DNA from: Thermogemmatispora sp042408735 | GTDB taxonomy: Bacteria > Chloroflexota > Ktedonobacteria > Ktedonobacterales > Ktedonobacteraceae | NCBI RefSeq assembly: GCF_042408735.1 | Contig: NZ_JBHOQV010000047.1 | Coordinates: 79,276-143,275, forward strand | Direction: 5' to 3' | Length of the DNA: 64,000 bases | Part shown: positions 1-9,021 of the stretch, piece after piece | Numbering within the stretch: position 1 is the first letter of the stretch | How the letters are laid out: every line of letters starts with the position of its first letter | Notes under the pieces: generated by a model | What the model was told of the DNA's origin: nothing | What the model saw: the letters and a program-made list of their open reading frames with translations, nothing else | Database searches by the model: none | Translations under genes and position numbers: made by a program

Positions 1-746
1 CCATAGCCTGCCAGCCGCGCTGTTGATAGCCAGAGTTGGAGTAGTGAGCGCTCAGCTCGAGGCACATCTTTCCCTCCCACTGGTAGAGCACATTCAAGGC
101 CGCATTCGGCGTAGGCGAAGCTGGGATCGAGTTCTGGGCGAGTAGGGAAAGCGTCCTGAGCGACCGTCATAAAGTGAAGCGCCTGACGCTCGTCACCGCA
201 CTGGGCATAGGCCTCGGCCAGTCCCATCGCTACATCGCTGCGCAGTAGCCAAGAGTGGGTGCCCAGCACGCGCAGCGCCTCCTCAAAGACCGCAATTGCC
301 TTGCGGGGCTGACGTGGGCGATAGCAGAACGAATACGTATAGCCGAGATACATGAGTGCTGCGCACTCCAGGCGCTCATCGGCGGCAGCGCGACTGCAGC
401 GAATGGCCTCCAGACAGTAGCGTTCACGTCCAGCGATGTCCATGCGGTGCATCGCCAGGATGGCCTGCAGAATGGCGGCCTGCGTGGCCAGGCGAGCTGC
501 CACCCGCTGGTAGCGCGTCGTTTGCCGCGCCATGAGCATTAAGGTTGGGGCAAAACGCGGGAGAATCTCGCGGACGGTAGCCAGACCATTGCCCTTCAGC
601 AGATGCCAGCAGGCGGCCAGGCTGGCAGAGCACTGGGGAAGGAACTCTTCGGCGAGTAGCTCGTTCGTCCACTCCGGGTGGTGCCAGGAGAGCAACACCG
701 TCGGAAGAGCAGCGATGGTGACCAGCGCCTCACGCCGCGATAGGCT
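1..746 (-). pseudogene. Helical-repeat (TPR-like) C-terminal part of HTH regulator, out of frame, runs off window start
   Basis: Reading the minus strand from 746 to base 1 gives one continuous frame with no stop and no good start. It encodes a helix-rich sequence containing EALVTIAALPTVLLSW, REILPRFAPTLMLMARQ and KAIAVFEEALRVLG, typical of the TPR-like tails that follow XRE-type HTH domains in many Ktedonobacteria and Actinobacteria regulators (family knowledge). The HTH domain lies just upstream at 730-1284 in another frame, and the two overlap by about 16 nt. I infer one gene split by a single-base indel near 730-746, or a sequencing error. No slippery heptamer is visible to suggest programmed frameshifting. 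The 3' end lies outside the window. Confidence 0.6.
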
Positions 747-1284
747 CTAACTTTTCCTGCCTGCTATCGTGTTGAAGTCTATCGTCGATCATGGCTAACT
801 CCTGATCGATCAGTGCCTGTAACTCTTCACAGGCGAGTGCATGGCCCTGCCAGGAGCTGATCATCCGCACGATCTGCGCTAGCTTGATGCCGAGCCAGGT
901 AGCGAGATCGCCCAGCTCTGAGTCCTGCCTGGCTGGGGACAAAGCCAACGTTATCACACGAGCAGGCTGAGCGAGTGGCTTGGGAAAGGAGGCAGCGGCA
1001 TACGGCTCTGGCATTGCTGCGGCGGAGGGCGATGACTCGATAAAGCCAAGCTGCTCCGCAGTAAGCTCAAAGATCAGACAGAGTTTCTCTCGATAGTATG
1101 GGCTTGGCCTGCGTTTCCCCCTCTCCCAGCGAGCAATCTCTTTAGCTGTGACCGCCACTCCAGGAAAGCCCTGCTGTAGCTCAAGAGCCAGCCGCTGGCG
1201 TGACCAGCCGCGCAGCTCGCGCGCACGCTTGAGCAACTGGTTGGCCTGCTTGAGTGGAGGTGCTTCTCTGGTCCCTTCGCTCAT
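730..1284 (-). CDS. XRE-family HTH regulator, N-terminal half
   Basis: The product is about 184 aa. Residues 10-70 form a Cro/CI-type helix-turn-helix, with QLLKRARELRGWSRQRLA followed by KEIARWERGKRRPSPYY, the classic HTH and recognition-helix signature. The rest is a linker with a helical end. ATG 1284 is chosen over an in-frame TTG at 1329 because GAGAG lies 6-10 nt before it and homologues start near here. The frame stops at 730, where the helical-repeat domain continues in another frame, so the protein is probably a truncated form of an HTH-TPR regulator. Its target is unknown. It would act as a cytoplasmic DNA-binding protein. Confidence 0.65.
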   Translation of the reverse strand: MSEGTREAPPLKQANQLLKRARELRGWSRQRLALELQQGFPGVAVTAKEIARWERGKRRPSPYYREKLCLIFELTAEQLGFIESSPSAAAMPEPYAAASFPKPLAQPARVITLALSPARQDSELGDLATWLGIKLAQIVRMISSWQGHALACEELQALIDQELAMIDDRLQHDSRQEKLEPIAA

Positions 1285-2594
1285 CGCCGCTCTCACTTTC
1301 AGTGTACTCAGCAAGCGACCGTCTTTCAAGAATATTTCGTGCAGAAGCCGTATGAGGCTCGCTGGCCCCCCTATTGGCCCCTGCCCTGGATGCTCCTGGC
1401 CCCGTTGCTGCTCCCGTGCTGGCTCCTCGCGGGAGGTTCCTGGCGTTCAAGGGGTGTGCTATGCTTCGAGCGAAATACGACAGCCGTATGCAGAAATTAT
1501 ATGCCAGAGATATTATATGTCAATATATAAGCAATAGGTTGCACATGGTGACACTAGATGTCTGGTTACTCTGCACGATTGCCCTGCTCTGTCTGCTCTG
1601 TGGACTCATCCTGGGTGTCTGGCTGACACGCCCGTCGTTCTCCTATCTGAGGTCTTAGCCCAGGCCCGGGCGATGGAGAGAGGCAGGTCGAAGCGAAGGG
1701 CCTTCTCTTCCTCACCAGGGAGGAAGAGACGCATGGGTTCTCTGCTCTTGGAGAAGGGCTTGTCTGTCTGCGGACCTTCCAGGGGGACAGACAAAACTCT
1801 TCGCTGAGCTGGATCCGGCTTCTCTCCTCCTGCTAAATGGCCTGCCAGACGGCTGCTCCCTCTGCATCTAGCTTCACCATCACTGTCTGCGTTGTGAATT
1901 CCTTAGCGTCAGGCTATGGCTGCCACCGCCAGCGAAGGGTTGCAAGAGCAAAGTCGGATGAATGGAAGCAGAGCGCGGCTTGCTCGGCTGGCGGGGGAGA
2001 GCCGGCGGCGTCTGTAAGGTACAGGCCAGGTCCTTCTCCAGGGAGAGCGAAAAGGACAGTGCTGAGGTATGCTGGCCAGATTGACTGGCCGTAGCTTCCC
2101 CTTTTCCCTGGCGGGAAGTAGCGAGGCGATAGCATAGCTGCCAGTCGCTGCCGCATCCTCAAAAAGAGGCGCCATGGAAGGAAGAAGGGAACGATTGCTC
2201 TTAGGAGACCACTCGATTCTCCTTCCGATCGTGAATTTCCAAAACCCGAGGGCATCCGGCCATTCCGTCAGGCCAGGCAGGCCGGCGTGGCGGACGGGCC
2301 AGACCCAGGCGGGAGGCCTCCCCAAAAAGGGGCTGCCTGGAACGGGCGATCCAGGCAGCCCAGTGTCACAACACAACAAGCAGGAAACCCAGGGCGTGAG
2401 GGTGTCGGTGGGGCGGTAACGGTCTGCTGATCGGCAAGGCTCGCCCCTGGGCCGCGCCATCCGCGATCATCTCAAAGCAGAAGCCTCAGCCGTTGGTGCG
2501 CGAAACCTGGCCGCTCCGGTCGGCGCATGGGGCTTCCCTCTGCCCCTTGCTCATGCCCTGGCGAGGTCAAAGACCCTTGTTTTCTCCAGACCTG
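1285..2594. other. 1.3-kb gap without a convincing gene
   Basis: Several ORFs of 60-180 codons occur on both strands, but none has a good ribosome-binding site, a recognisable domain or a convincing composition. The only weak candidate is a short membrane peptide at 1545-1658, listed separately. The stretch has an AT-rich patch near 1480-1560 and otherwise looks like decayed or non-coding DNA. Confidence 0.5.
1545..1658 (+). CDS. Possible 37-aa single-span membrane peptide
   Basis: ATG 1545 opens a 37-codon frame whose middle, WLLCTIALLCLLCGLILGVW, is one uninterrupted hydrophobic helix followed by a short basic tail. It would be a small single-pass membrane protein. An AGG lies about 8 nt upstream, but there is no strong Shine-Dalgarno and no family is recognised. 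Chance is a real alternative. Confidence 0.2.
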   Translation: MVTLDVWLLCTIALLCLLCGLILGVWLTRPSFSYLRS

Positions 2595-3875
2595 TCAACT
2601 GCTCCGGGAACGCGGTCCCCGGGAAGGACGCCCAGATCTGGCTCGCATCTGGGCCTCATGTTGGGCGATGACAGTGGCCGTGCTGCTCGGATAGGTCACG
2701 CGGAACCCATCATAGTTGGGGTAGAGCGTGCCATCGTCCTGGAGTCCCGTCAGAATCCAGAACTGATCTCCGTTGCCGGCCAGGCGATAAACCTGGTTGG
2801 TCCACTGGCGGTAGATCTCGTCGCGCGTCGTCAGATCCAGCCAGCCGTACTCCTCCAGAACCACCGGCTTACCCAGGGCATGTCCATCGCGGATGTGGTC
2901 GGCGATCCACTGCAGCGACCAGGCATTATCTTTGCCCCAGTAGTCGGGATAGAGATGCAGGGTGCCGTAGTCGACGGTCGGCAGCGCGACCAGGCGCTTC
3001 CAGTCCACCCCCTGACTGCCGTTGTAGGCCCAGTCGGCGTTACCCGGCTGATTGTACCAGCCCTCGTCGCCGACCGCAACCAGGTGAAGGCCATCCATAC
3101 TCTTGATAAAGGCACTCATCTCACGAACCCAGGCCGTCAGGGTCTGACCGCTGGTGTCCGACTGACAGCGCGGCTCGTTGGCCAGCTCCCAGGTCATGAT
3201 CGTCGGATCGTGATAGAGCGGCTTGCCCGTGTAACGGTTCACGCGGTGGATGAAATGGCGCACGTAAGCCTTATAGGCGGCCTTGATCTGGGGATTGGTA
3301 TAGAAGTCGTCATGACTGCTGGCCCCGAACCAGGCCACGTACTGGTTCATGCCGCCGAAGTCGTCCCAGTTGTTCACCAGCGGCACAACCAGCTTGATGC
3401 CAAGCTGGCCCGCCCGCCAGACCGTGTAGTCGAAGCGCTCGTAGCCGTCTTCAGGGTAGACGCCGGGCGAAGGTTGCATCACAAAGCCGTTGTGCGGCTG
3501 CCCGTCGAGAAAGCCCCAGATGCGCAGGACCGGTAGACCCATAGCGACGACGTCCTTGAGCACATCGTCGATCATAAAGTGGGATTGATAATGCATATAA
3601 TAATTGTTGGTGCCGGCGAAATAGAACGGCTCGCCGTCCAGCACAAAGACAGGCCCACGCCGGCCCACGAAGCTATCGCGCTTCTGCCGCAGGCTGGCAG
3701 CCGAGAAGCGAGGGGGTGATTCCACATCAGCACTGGGGCGCGCAAAGGCCGTCCCCGCGGTAAAGCCCGCGCTCGCCGTCCAAAGGCTCAGGCCAGCGGC
3801 GGCAACAGCTCCTAGAAAGGCCCGCCGGCTCGCCTGCTTCTGCGGTTGCGGGGTCTCAGCATGTGCATCCTGCAT
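2595..3875 (-). CDS. Tat-exported GH5 beta-mannanase-like glycosidase
   Basis: The 426-aa protein starts with a twin-arginine signal (SRRAFLGAVAAAGLS, residues 16-30) and a hydrophobic stretch, so it should be exported folded. A GH5 TIM barrel follows. WELANEP (229-235) supplies the acid/base Glu234, and VVLEEYG near 338-344 supplies the nucleophile Glu (341 or 342). The segments PFYFAGTNNYYMHY and LRIWGF are typical of bacterial endo-1,4-beta-mannanases (GH5_7-like, family knowledge). ATG 3875 is chosen over an upstream TTG at 3929 because AGGAG lies about 10 nt before it. The gene is divergent from a LacI regulator with an operator-like palindrome at its own start site, so sugar-inducible expression is likely. 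Mannan as substrate is inferred; another beta-glucan cannot be excluded. Confidence 0.85.
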   Translation of the reverse strand: MQDAHAETPQPQKQASRRAFLGAVAAAGLSLWTASAGFTAGTAFARPSADVESPPRFSAASLRQKRDSFVGRRGPVFVLDGEPFYFAGTNNYYMHYQSHFMIDDVLKDVVAMGLPVLRIWGFLDGQPHNGFVMQPSPGVYPEDGYERFDYTVWRAGQLGIKLVVPLVNNWDDFGGMNQYVAWFGASSHDDFYTNPQIKAAYKAYVRHFIHRVNRYTGKPLYHDPTIMTWELANEPRCQSDTSGQTLTAWVREMSAFIKSMDGLHLVAVGDEGWYNQPGNADWAYNGSQGVDWKRLVALPTVDYGTLHLYPDYWGKDNAWSLQWIADHIRDGHALGKPVVLEEYGWLDLTTRDEIYRQWTNQVYRLAGNGDQFWILTGLQDDGTLYPNYDGFRVTYPSSTATVIAQHEAQMRARSGRPSRGPRSRSS

Positions 3876-3943
3876 ACGCTCTGCTCCTTCCTGGATGGGT
3901 GGCTGCGCTCCAGTTGTTTCAAAGAACAATGCAAATTTTTCAA

Positions 3944-3955
3944 TGAACCGTTACA
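3944..3955. promoter_or_regulatory. LacI-type operator at the mannanase start site
   Basis: TGAACCGTTACA is an imperfect palindrome with the central CG typical of LacI/GalR operators. It lies just downstream of the leftward -10 (3963-3968), where bound repressor would block initiation. A similar element sits at 4083-4093 before the regulator gene. Confidence 0.5.
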
Positions 3956-3962
3956 CGGAAGA

Positions 3963-3992
3963 ATGGTACCATCCTGGATGCCATTCTGTCAA
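3963..3992 (-). promoter_or_regulatory. Sigma70-type promoter for the mannanase gene
   Basis: On the minus strand TTGACA (3992-3987) is separated by 18 bp from TACCAT (3968-3963). Predicted initiation near 3956 falls on the palindrome at 3944-3955. Confidence 0.45.
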
Positions 3993-4048
3993 TACTACCC
4001 CTTCTCATGGTTGAGCCGCCTATTGCCTCCTGACAACCGGCCCAAAGA

Positions 4049-4077
4049 TTGACATTGATCAATATGGATGTTATCTT
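4049..4077 (+). promoter_or_regulatory. Sigma70 promoter for the LacI-family gene
   Basis: A perfect TTGACA (4049-4054), a 17-bp spacer and TATCTT (4072-4077). Initiation near 4084 would exclude the TTG at 4078 as a start and supports TTG 4114. Confidence 0.6.
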
Positions 4078-4082
4078 TTGCG

Positions 4083-4093
4083 TGAACGTTTCA
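4083..4093. promoter_or_regulatory. LacI-type operator, probable autoregulation
   Basis: TGAACGTTTCA (within GTGAACGTTTCAC) is a near-palindrome around AACGTT. It overlaps the predicted transcription start of the LacI gene and resembles TGAACCGTTACA at the divergent promoter. Confidence 0.5.
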
Positions 4094-4113
4094 CAGCCTT
4101 GGAGGAATCGGCG

Positions 4114-5232
4114 TTGGCGAACACTGTCACCTTGAGAGACATTGCGAGGGAGGCGGGGGTCTCTGTGGGCACCGTTTCGCGGGTGCTCAACAATCATGGC
4201 AACGTGAGCGAGGAGACGCGCCAGCGTGTGCTGCGTGCGGCCTCGCGGCTTGGCTACTTTGGGGGAGTGCGGCAGGGACTGGGGGGAGAAGAGCGGCCCT
4301 TTGAGGGGCGGGCGGTCAGAGAGATTGGCTTCCTCTTCTGCTCTTTTCTTCCCAAGACTTCCGTCCCCACCAATCCTTTTTGGTCGCACATCCTGCACGG
4401 CGTCGAAAGCGAGGCGCGGCGGGTCAACGTCAAAGTGACCTATCGGTCCATCAGTGAGATCCAGCAAGACCCCGATCGCCTACTGACGACGATCTACGAT
4501 ATGCGTCTCGGGGGCATCCTCCTGGTAGGGCCAGCGGAGGCCATCACGGTGCGGACCATTCAGCAGACGGGCACGCCGCTGGTGCTCGTTGACAATTATG
4601 TTCCCCAGGCCGATGCCGTCTTAGGCAATAACCTGGACGGTGCCCGTCAAGCCGTCGAATATCTGATCGGTCTGGGTCATCGCCGCATCGCCTTCCTTGG
4701 TGGTCCCTTTGTGAGAGAGGCGGAGAGCGCGCGCGGGCACCAGGGAGAGCAGAGCCGGCTGCCGCCGAGGAACCGTGTCCACACGATTGAGCGCCGCGCC
4801 CAGGGGTACTGTCTGGCTCTGCTGGAGGCCGGCCTGCCGGTTCTGCCGGAGCTATACGAGGACGGTGGCCTCTCGATGGATGGCGGCTATCTGGCCTGCA
4901 AACGACTGCTAGAGCGCAATGTGGCCTTTAGCGCCCTTTTTTGCGCCAACGATGAGATGGCTGTCGGGGCGATGAAGGCCCTGCGTGAGGCCGGCCTGCG
5001 CCTGCCTGAAGATGTCTCTCTGGTTGGTTTCGATGACATCGACATGGTCGAGCACCTGACGCCTGCCCTGACGACGGTTCGCGTCAACAAGGAGGCCCTT
5101 GGCGTGGTGGCCTTGCGGCGGCTGCTCTCCCTGATCAGCCATCCCGATCCCGTGCATGTGGTCTCTATGCTAGATGTGGAGCTGGTGAAACGCGAGTCGG
5201 CCTGCGCTCCGGCTCTTGCCGCTGGGCTGTGA
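4114..5232 (+). CDS. LacI/GalR-family transcriptional regulator
   Basis: The 372-aa product has an N-terminal LacI HTH (TLRDIAREAGVSVGTVSRVL, residues 6-25) with the hinge-type sequence following, then a periplasmic-binding-protein-like effector domain with GHRRIAFLGGP and the C-terminal VSLVGFDDIDMVEHLTPALTT, both family hallmarks. TTG 4114 is chosen because GGAGG (4101-4105) lies 8 nt upstream and the promoter at 4049-4077 would start transcription past TTG 4078. The gene is divergent from the GH5 enzyme and precedes a second glycosidase and an MFS transporter, so it most likely controls this carbohydrate locus. The effector sugar is unknown. Confidence 0.9.
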   Translation: MANTVTLRDIAREAGVSVGTVSRVLNNHGNVSEETRQRVLRAASRLGYFGGVRQGLGGEERPFEGRAVREIGFLFCSFLPKTSVPTNPFWSHILHGVESEARRVNVKVTYRSISEIQQDPDRLLTTIYDMRLGGILLVGPAEAITVRTIQQTGTPLVLVDNYVPQADAVLGNNLDGARQAVEYLIGLGHRRIAFLGGPFVREAESARGHQGEQSRLPPRNRVHTIERRAQGYCLALLEAGLPVLPELYEDGGLSMDGGYLACKRLLERNVAFSALFCANDEMAVGAMKALREAGLRLPEDVSLVGFDDIDMVEHLTPALTTVRVNKEALGVVALRRLLSLISHPDPVHVVSMLDVELVKRESACAPALAAGL

Positions 5233-5462
5233 GCCTGGTAGGTTCGAGGCTCCTGGCTCTGTCCGTCCAGGGCCTACCGGCTGGAAGCCTGCCCTCTGCG
5301 GACGGCCTTGCTCAGCCCTGTCGTCGTCGCTCCCGTGTCGGCAGGGATGCCCTCGAGACACCCCGGCTTGCCTGACAGGTGATTCTCGTGGCGCCTTCGT
5401 CTCGCGCCCGCTGGTCGGGGCGGAAGCGCCTTGTTTGTATGGATGCTTTTGTGTGAGGAACG

Positions 5463-8400
5463 ATGGTCTCTTTGATTCGCTCAGATCGCTTGCTTGTCTT
5501 CGCTGATCCAGCTTACCCGCGGGCTTGCAGCCAGGCCCTGCTGCACGAGTTGCTGCCCGGACCATTCGAGGTCTGCGATGCGGCCCATCTGGCTGAGGCT
5601 CTGGAGAGCGCCCCGCGCCTCCTGATCTCTTTTCACGGACCCTATTTCCCCAAAGCCGCCTGGAACGCCCTGCTGCGCTTTTTGGAGCGCGGGGGTAATC
5701 TGGCTATCTTCGGCGGTATGCCCTTCGCGCGACCTGTGACCGCCGCCGGCGAGGTAGAGCCAGAGCAGGATGTCTATGCCCGTCAGCTCGGCCTTGGTCC
5801 CTTCTTCCCACTCGATCTGTCGGCCACTGCGGCCCTTCCCGGCTCACTGCGCCTGCAGCCTTCCCCGCAGGCCCTCTTTCTGCACGATTGCGAGCTGCCC
5901 CTTTCTGCCGAGCATCCGGGACGCTTCTGGGCCTGCTATCCACGCCTGACGCAGAGGTCCGACTATCCTGAAGAGATCGGCTCGGCGGGCCCATTCGATA
6001 CGCTGTTGCTACCCCTGATATTTGCTGTTGCCGCTACCCCCTATGGAGAAGAGAGGGTGGCGACCCCAGCCCTTGTGCTCGATCAGGTCGGTGGGCGCTT
6101 CAGGGGGGGACGCTGGTTGCTCTCGCTCTGGGAACCCGCTGCAGAAGAGGATTGGCTGGCTCTGGCTGAGCCGCTGCGGCGCTTGCTGGCTTTTGCCCTG
6201 GAAGATCCGCTCTGCTTCGCCGTGCGCCCCGTGCTGGCCTGCTATCAGCCAGAGGAGGCCCCAGCTCTGGTGGCAACTCTACCCGAGCGGCTGGCACTGG
6301 AGTTGAGGATCAGGGTAGAGCACGCCGATGACGGGGAGGTGCTGCAGAGCTGGCATTTCGAGCTGCCGGCCTCGTCGATCCGTTATGAGCGCTATCTGCA
6401 GCTAGCGCCACCTCCAAAAGCTGGCCTCTATCGTGTGCTCACCGACTATCGGCCTGGCGGTGGCCAGTGGTTGAGCCAGGAGACAGGCTTTTGGATCTGG
6501 GATGAGGCCCTGGTGGCTGCAACGCGCGGAAAGCGTTTGCTGGCCGGGCGGGACTATTTTTATCAGGGCCAGCGTCTCTTTCTGGTTTGCGGGACGACCT
6601 ACATGGATAGCCGCGTGCAGCGCAAGTACTGGCGCCTGCCGAATCCGGCACGCTGGGACCGCGAGATGGCCGAGATGAAGGCCGCTGGTATCAATCTGCT
6701 GCGAACGGGCCTCTGGACAGCCTGGCGCGAGGTGATGCCTGCGGCTGGGGTGCCAACCGAGTCCTTTCTGCGGGCCCTCGATGCCTTCGTGCTGACGGCC
6801 TGCCGTCACGATCTCCAGGTCATCTTTACCTTCTTCGCCTTCTTCCCACCTCTCTTCGATGGCCTCAATCCCTGGCTTGATCCGCGCTCGCTAGAGGCTC
6901 AGGAGCGCTTTGTGTCGCTGCTGGCTCGCCGCTACGCACGCCTGGAGCTGCTGTCATGGGACCTGATCAACGAGCCGAGCTTTGGTGACCCGGCTCGCGC
7001 CTTCGCTCAGCGCCCACTGCCCAACTATGATCGCTACGAGCAGCAGGCTTTTGTCCGTTGGCTGCAAGAGCGCTACCCGTTGGAGCAACTGCAGCTGCGC
7101 TGGCGCGAGACGCCGGCGGATTTGCCTTCCTGGGAGCAGCTCCGGTTGCCGCGCGAGACCGACTATTCAACCTCGGTGCGCGATACAACGGCCCGCGCTC
7201 TGCTGAAGGTGGCCGACTATACGCGCTTTTCGCAGGAGATGTTTGTGGTCTGGGCGCGCCGCATGTATCGCGCTATTCGCGCCGCCGGCAGCCAGACGCT
7301 GATCGGGGTCGGCCAGGATGAGGCCGGAGCCCGGCTGGCTCCCCAGTTTTACGCTGAGGCCGTCGATTATACGACGACGCATCCCTGGTGGAATGTCGAT
7401 GACCTGCTCTGGGATATGTTGCTCGATAAGACACCCGAGCGGCCCAATTTGATCCAGGAGACGGGCGTGATGCTGGTGCGCGACGTCGATGGTCGCCCCT
7501 GGCGCACAGAGCAGGCCAACGCCTGGTTGCTGGAGCGCAAGCTGATCATGGGCCTGATGGCTCGCGGGGCTGGCCTGATCCAGTGGCTCTGGCATACCAA
7601 CGCCTACATGACGAGCGAGAACGAGAATAGCATCGGCCTGGTGCGCGCCGATGGCAGCGCCAAGCCGGAGTTGCTGGTGATGCGCGAGTTCTGTCGCCTG
7701 GTACAGGAGCTGGAGGGGCAGGTGCAGGAGGAGCCGGAGCCGCCACCGGTCTGGCTGGTGATCCCTTACAGCCAGTGGTTTGCCCGCCCGGACCTGGGAG
7801 CTTTGCCAACGCGCCAGGCCGTGCGAGCTTTGGCCAATGAGCTGGGCGTTATCCCCCAGCTCGTCGGCGAGCATCGCCTCACAGAGCTGGCGCTCGAACG
7901 CTATCGGCCTCGGGTGGTCATTGTGCCGGCCCTGCAGCTCTGCGAGCCAGCGGCCTGGCTGGCTTTGCTCGCCTATGTCGAGCGCGGAGGGACCGCCCTG
8001 GTGAGTGGGGTCGTGGGGCGCGATCTGCATAATTTGCCTTTCGATCCAGGTTTGAACATCGGGCACACCCTTCCGGAGCCGGTCGCTCCCTACGAGGAGC
8101 TGCGCCTTGAGGATGGGAGCCGCTATCAGCTGAGTTTTACGCAGGAAAAGACGGGCTATGTGCGGAAGGCCCACAACGAGCTGCGCGAGCTGGCGCTTGG
8201 GACTGGGCGCTTGCTATGGGTCGGACTGCCGCTGGAGCTGGCGAGCGAGCTGGAGCCGCTGGCGCGTCTCTACCGGCGAGTGCTGGGGAAGACGCCGCTG
8301 GAGCCGCAACCCGAGGGGCAGCGTCGGCCCTGGCTGCTGGTGCGCCGTCCGCTGAAGGAAGGGACCCTGCTGTTGGTGGCTTCCGAGGCCGGGAGCGAGC

Positions 8401-8528
8401 AGTCTCTCTGGCTTGAGGAGGAGGGGCTGAGCCTGGTGGTAGCCCCACAGCGCGCGGGAGCGGTGCTGCTCTTGGCGGGTCAGCCGCCGCGGACCTTCGG
8501 CGGCCTGCGTCTCGCCAGGCAAGAGTAA
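5463..8528 (+). CDS. Large GH5/GH42-like glycoside hydrolase
   Basis: The 1021-aa protein has no evident signal peptide, so a cytoplasmic location is likely. Residues 1-340 contain a segment with a Rossmann/glutamine-amidotransferase-like look (LLISFHGPYFP, GGNLAIFGGMPF). A central TIM barrel (about 360-700) carries WDLINEPSFG with acid/base Glu504 and LIQETGVM with nucleophile Glu666. A beta-galactosidase-trimerisation-like domain follows (VIVPALQLCEPAAW, VERGGTALVSGVVG). The domain order resembles GH42-type exo-enzymes, while the active-site motifs fit clan GH-A generally. The start ATG has GAGGAA 5 nt upstream. It probably trims oligosaccharides released by the exported GH5 enzyme; the exact bond specificity cannot be read from the sequence. 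Confidence 0.75.
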   Translation: MVSLIRSDRLLVFADPAYPRACSQALLHELLPGPFEVCDAAHLAEALESAPRLLISFHGPYFPKAAWNALLRFLERGGNLAIFGGMPFARPVTAAGEVEPEQDVYARQLGLGPFFPLDLSATAALPGSLRLQPSPQALFLHDCELPLSAEHPGRFWACYPRLTQRSDYPEEIGSAGPFDTLLLPLIFAVAATPYGEERVATPALVLDQVGGRFRGGRWLLSLWEPAAEEDWLALAEPLRRLLAFALEDPLCFAVRPVLACYQPEEAPALVATLPERLALELRIRVEHADDGEVLQSWHFELPASSIRYERYLQLAPPPKAGLYRVLTDYRPGGGQWLSQETGFWIWDEALVAATRGKRLLAGRDYFYQGQRLFLVCGTTYMDSRVQRKYWRLPNPARWDREMAEMKAAGINLLRTGLWTAWREVMPAAGVPTESFLRALDAFVLTACRHDLQVIFTFFAFFPPLFDGLNPWLDPRSLEAQERFVSLLARRYARLELLSWDLINEPSFGDPARAFAQRPLPNYDRYEQQAFVRWLQERYPLEQLQLRWRETPADLPSWEQLRLPRETDYSTSVRDTTARALLKVADYTRFSQEMFVVWARRMYRAIRAAGSQTLIGVGQDEAGARLAPQFYAEAVDYTTTHPWWNVDDLLWDMLLDKTPERPNLIQETGVMLVRDVDGRPWRTEQANAWLLERKLIMGLMARGAGLIQWLWHTNAYMTSENENSIGLVRADGSAKPELLVMREFCRLVQELEGQVQEEPEPPPVWLVIPYSQWFARPDLGALPTRQAVRALANELGVIPQLVGEHRLTELALERYRPRVVIVPALQLCEPAAWLALLAYVERGGTALVSGVVGRDLHNLPFDPGLNIGHTLPEPVAPYEELRLEDGSRYQLSFTQEKTGYVRKAHNELRELALGTGRLLWVGLPLELASELEPLARLYRRVLGKTPLEPQPEGQRRPWLLVRRPLKEGTLLLVASEAGSEQSLWLEEEGLSLVVAPQRAGAVLLLAGQPPRTFGGLRLARQE

Positions 8529-8549
8529 GCTTTGACGTCATTACCGGGA

Positions 8550-8582
8550 GAGCGGGCAGCGAGCACTTGCTGCAGCCCGCTC
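8550..8582 (+). terminator. GC-rich hairpin after the glycosidase
   Basis: GAGCGGGC (8550-8557) pairs with GCCCGCTC (8575-8582), extended inward by AGC/GCT pairs. No U-run follows, so this is a weak terminator or only a processing hairpin. Confidence 0.35.
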
Positions 8583-8608
8583 CGCTCGGGGAGCGCTGCC
8601 AGCTCCAC

Positions 8609-8637
8609 TGGACAGAGCATGTTCGAGCGGTTATACT
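8609..8637 (+). promoter_or_regulatory. Promoter upstream of the MFS transporter
   Basis: TGGACA (8609-8614), a 17-bp spacer and TATACT (8632-8637) make a near-consensus sigma70 promoter. It would leave a 5' leader of about 380 nt before ATG 9022. I see no riboswitch fold in that leader; the rest of 8583-9021 holds nothing else recognisable. Confidence 0.45.
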
Positions 8638-9021
8638 ATACCTAACTCTATTCCTCTTCCCGCTGGCCTGCCGTTCGCACGGAGTCTGCCTCTACCAGCG
8701 CTGCTGGGGGCTGCTCACCGGCCAGGGGGCCGTCTGGAATCCAGCGGGGAGTAAGGCCAGTCAACCGGTAACCATCAACAAGTGAATAAGCCGTTGCCTC
8801 TTCGGGCCAGCAACGCTGTCGCCTGCCCTGTCGTTCAGTGCCGCGAAGACGAGGCCGGTGCTCCTGGGGAACCTGGAGGACAGTGCCTGTCCTGCTGCTT
8901 TTGCTTGCTGCCGAAGCCGATCGTGATCGAGAGCGGAGGCGCTCCCGGGAGCCTTTCCACAGCGTGACGACGTCGCTGTGCTGTATGTCCTGATCTCACG
9001 CATTGCTTCAAGGAGGAATGC

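Noticed and set aside
730..746. Programmed ribosomal frameshift between HTH and helical-repeat parts
   Set aside because: No slippery heptamer, no downstream stem and only a 16-nt frame overlap; an indel is more likely.
2493..3536. Long plus-strand frame (347 codons)
   Set aside because: It is antisense to the GH5 gene, lacks any domain, and its length follows from GC-rich codon bias on the other strand.
7167..8174. Long minus-strand frame (335 codons)
   Set aside because: Antisense shadow of the 1021-aa glycosidase, with no ribosome-binding site and no recognisable protein.
8638..9021. Riboswitch in the long leader of the MFS gene
   Set aside because: No conserved aptamer core or convincing multi-stem fold could be recognised by eye.
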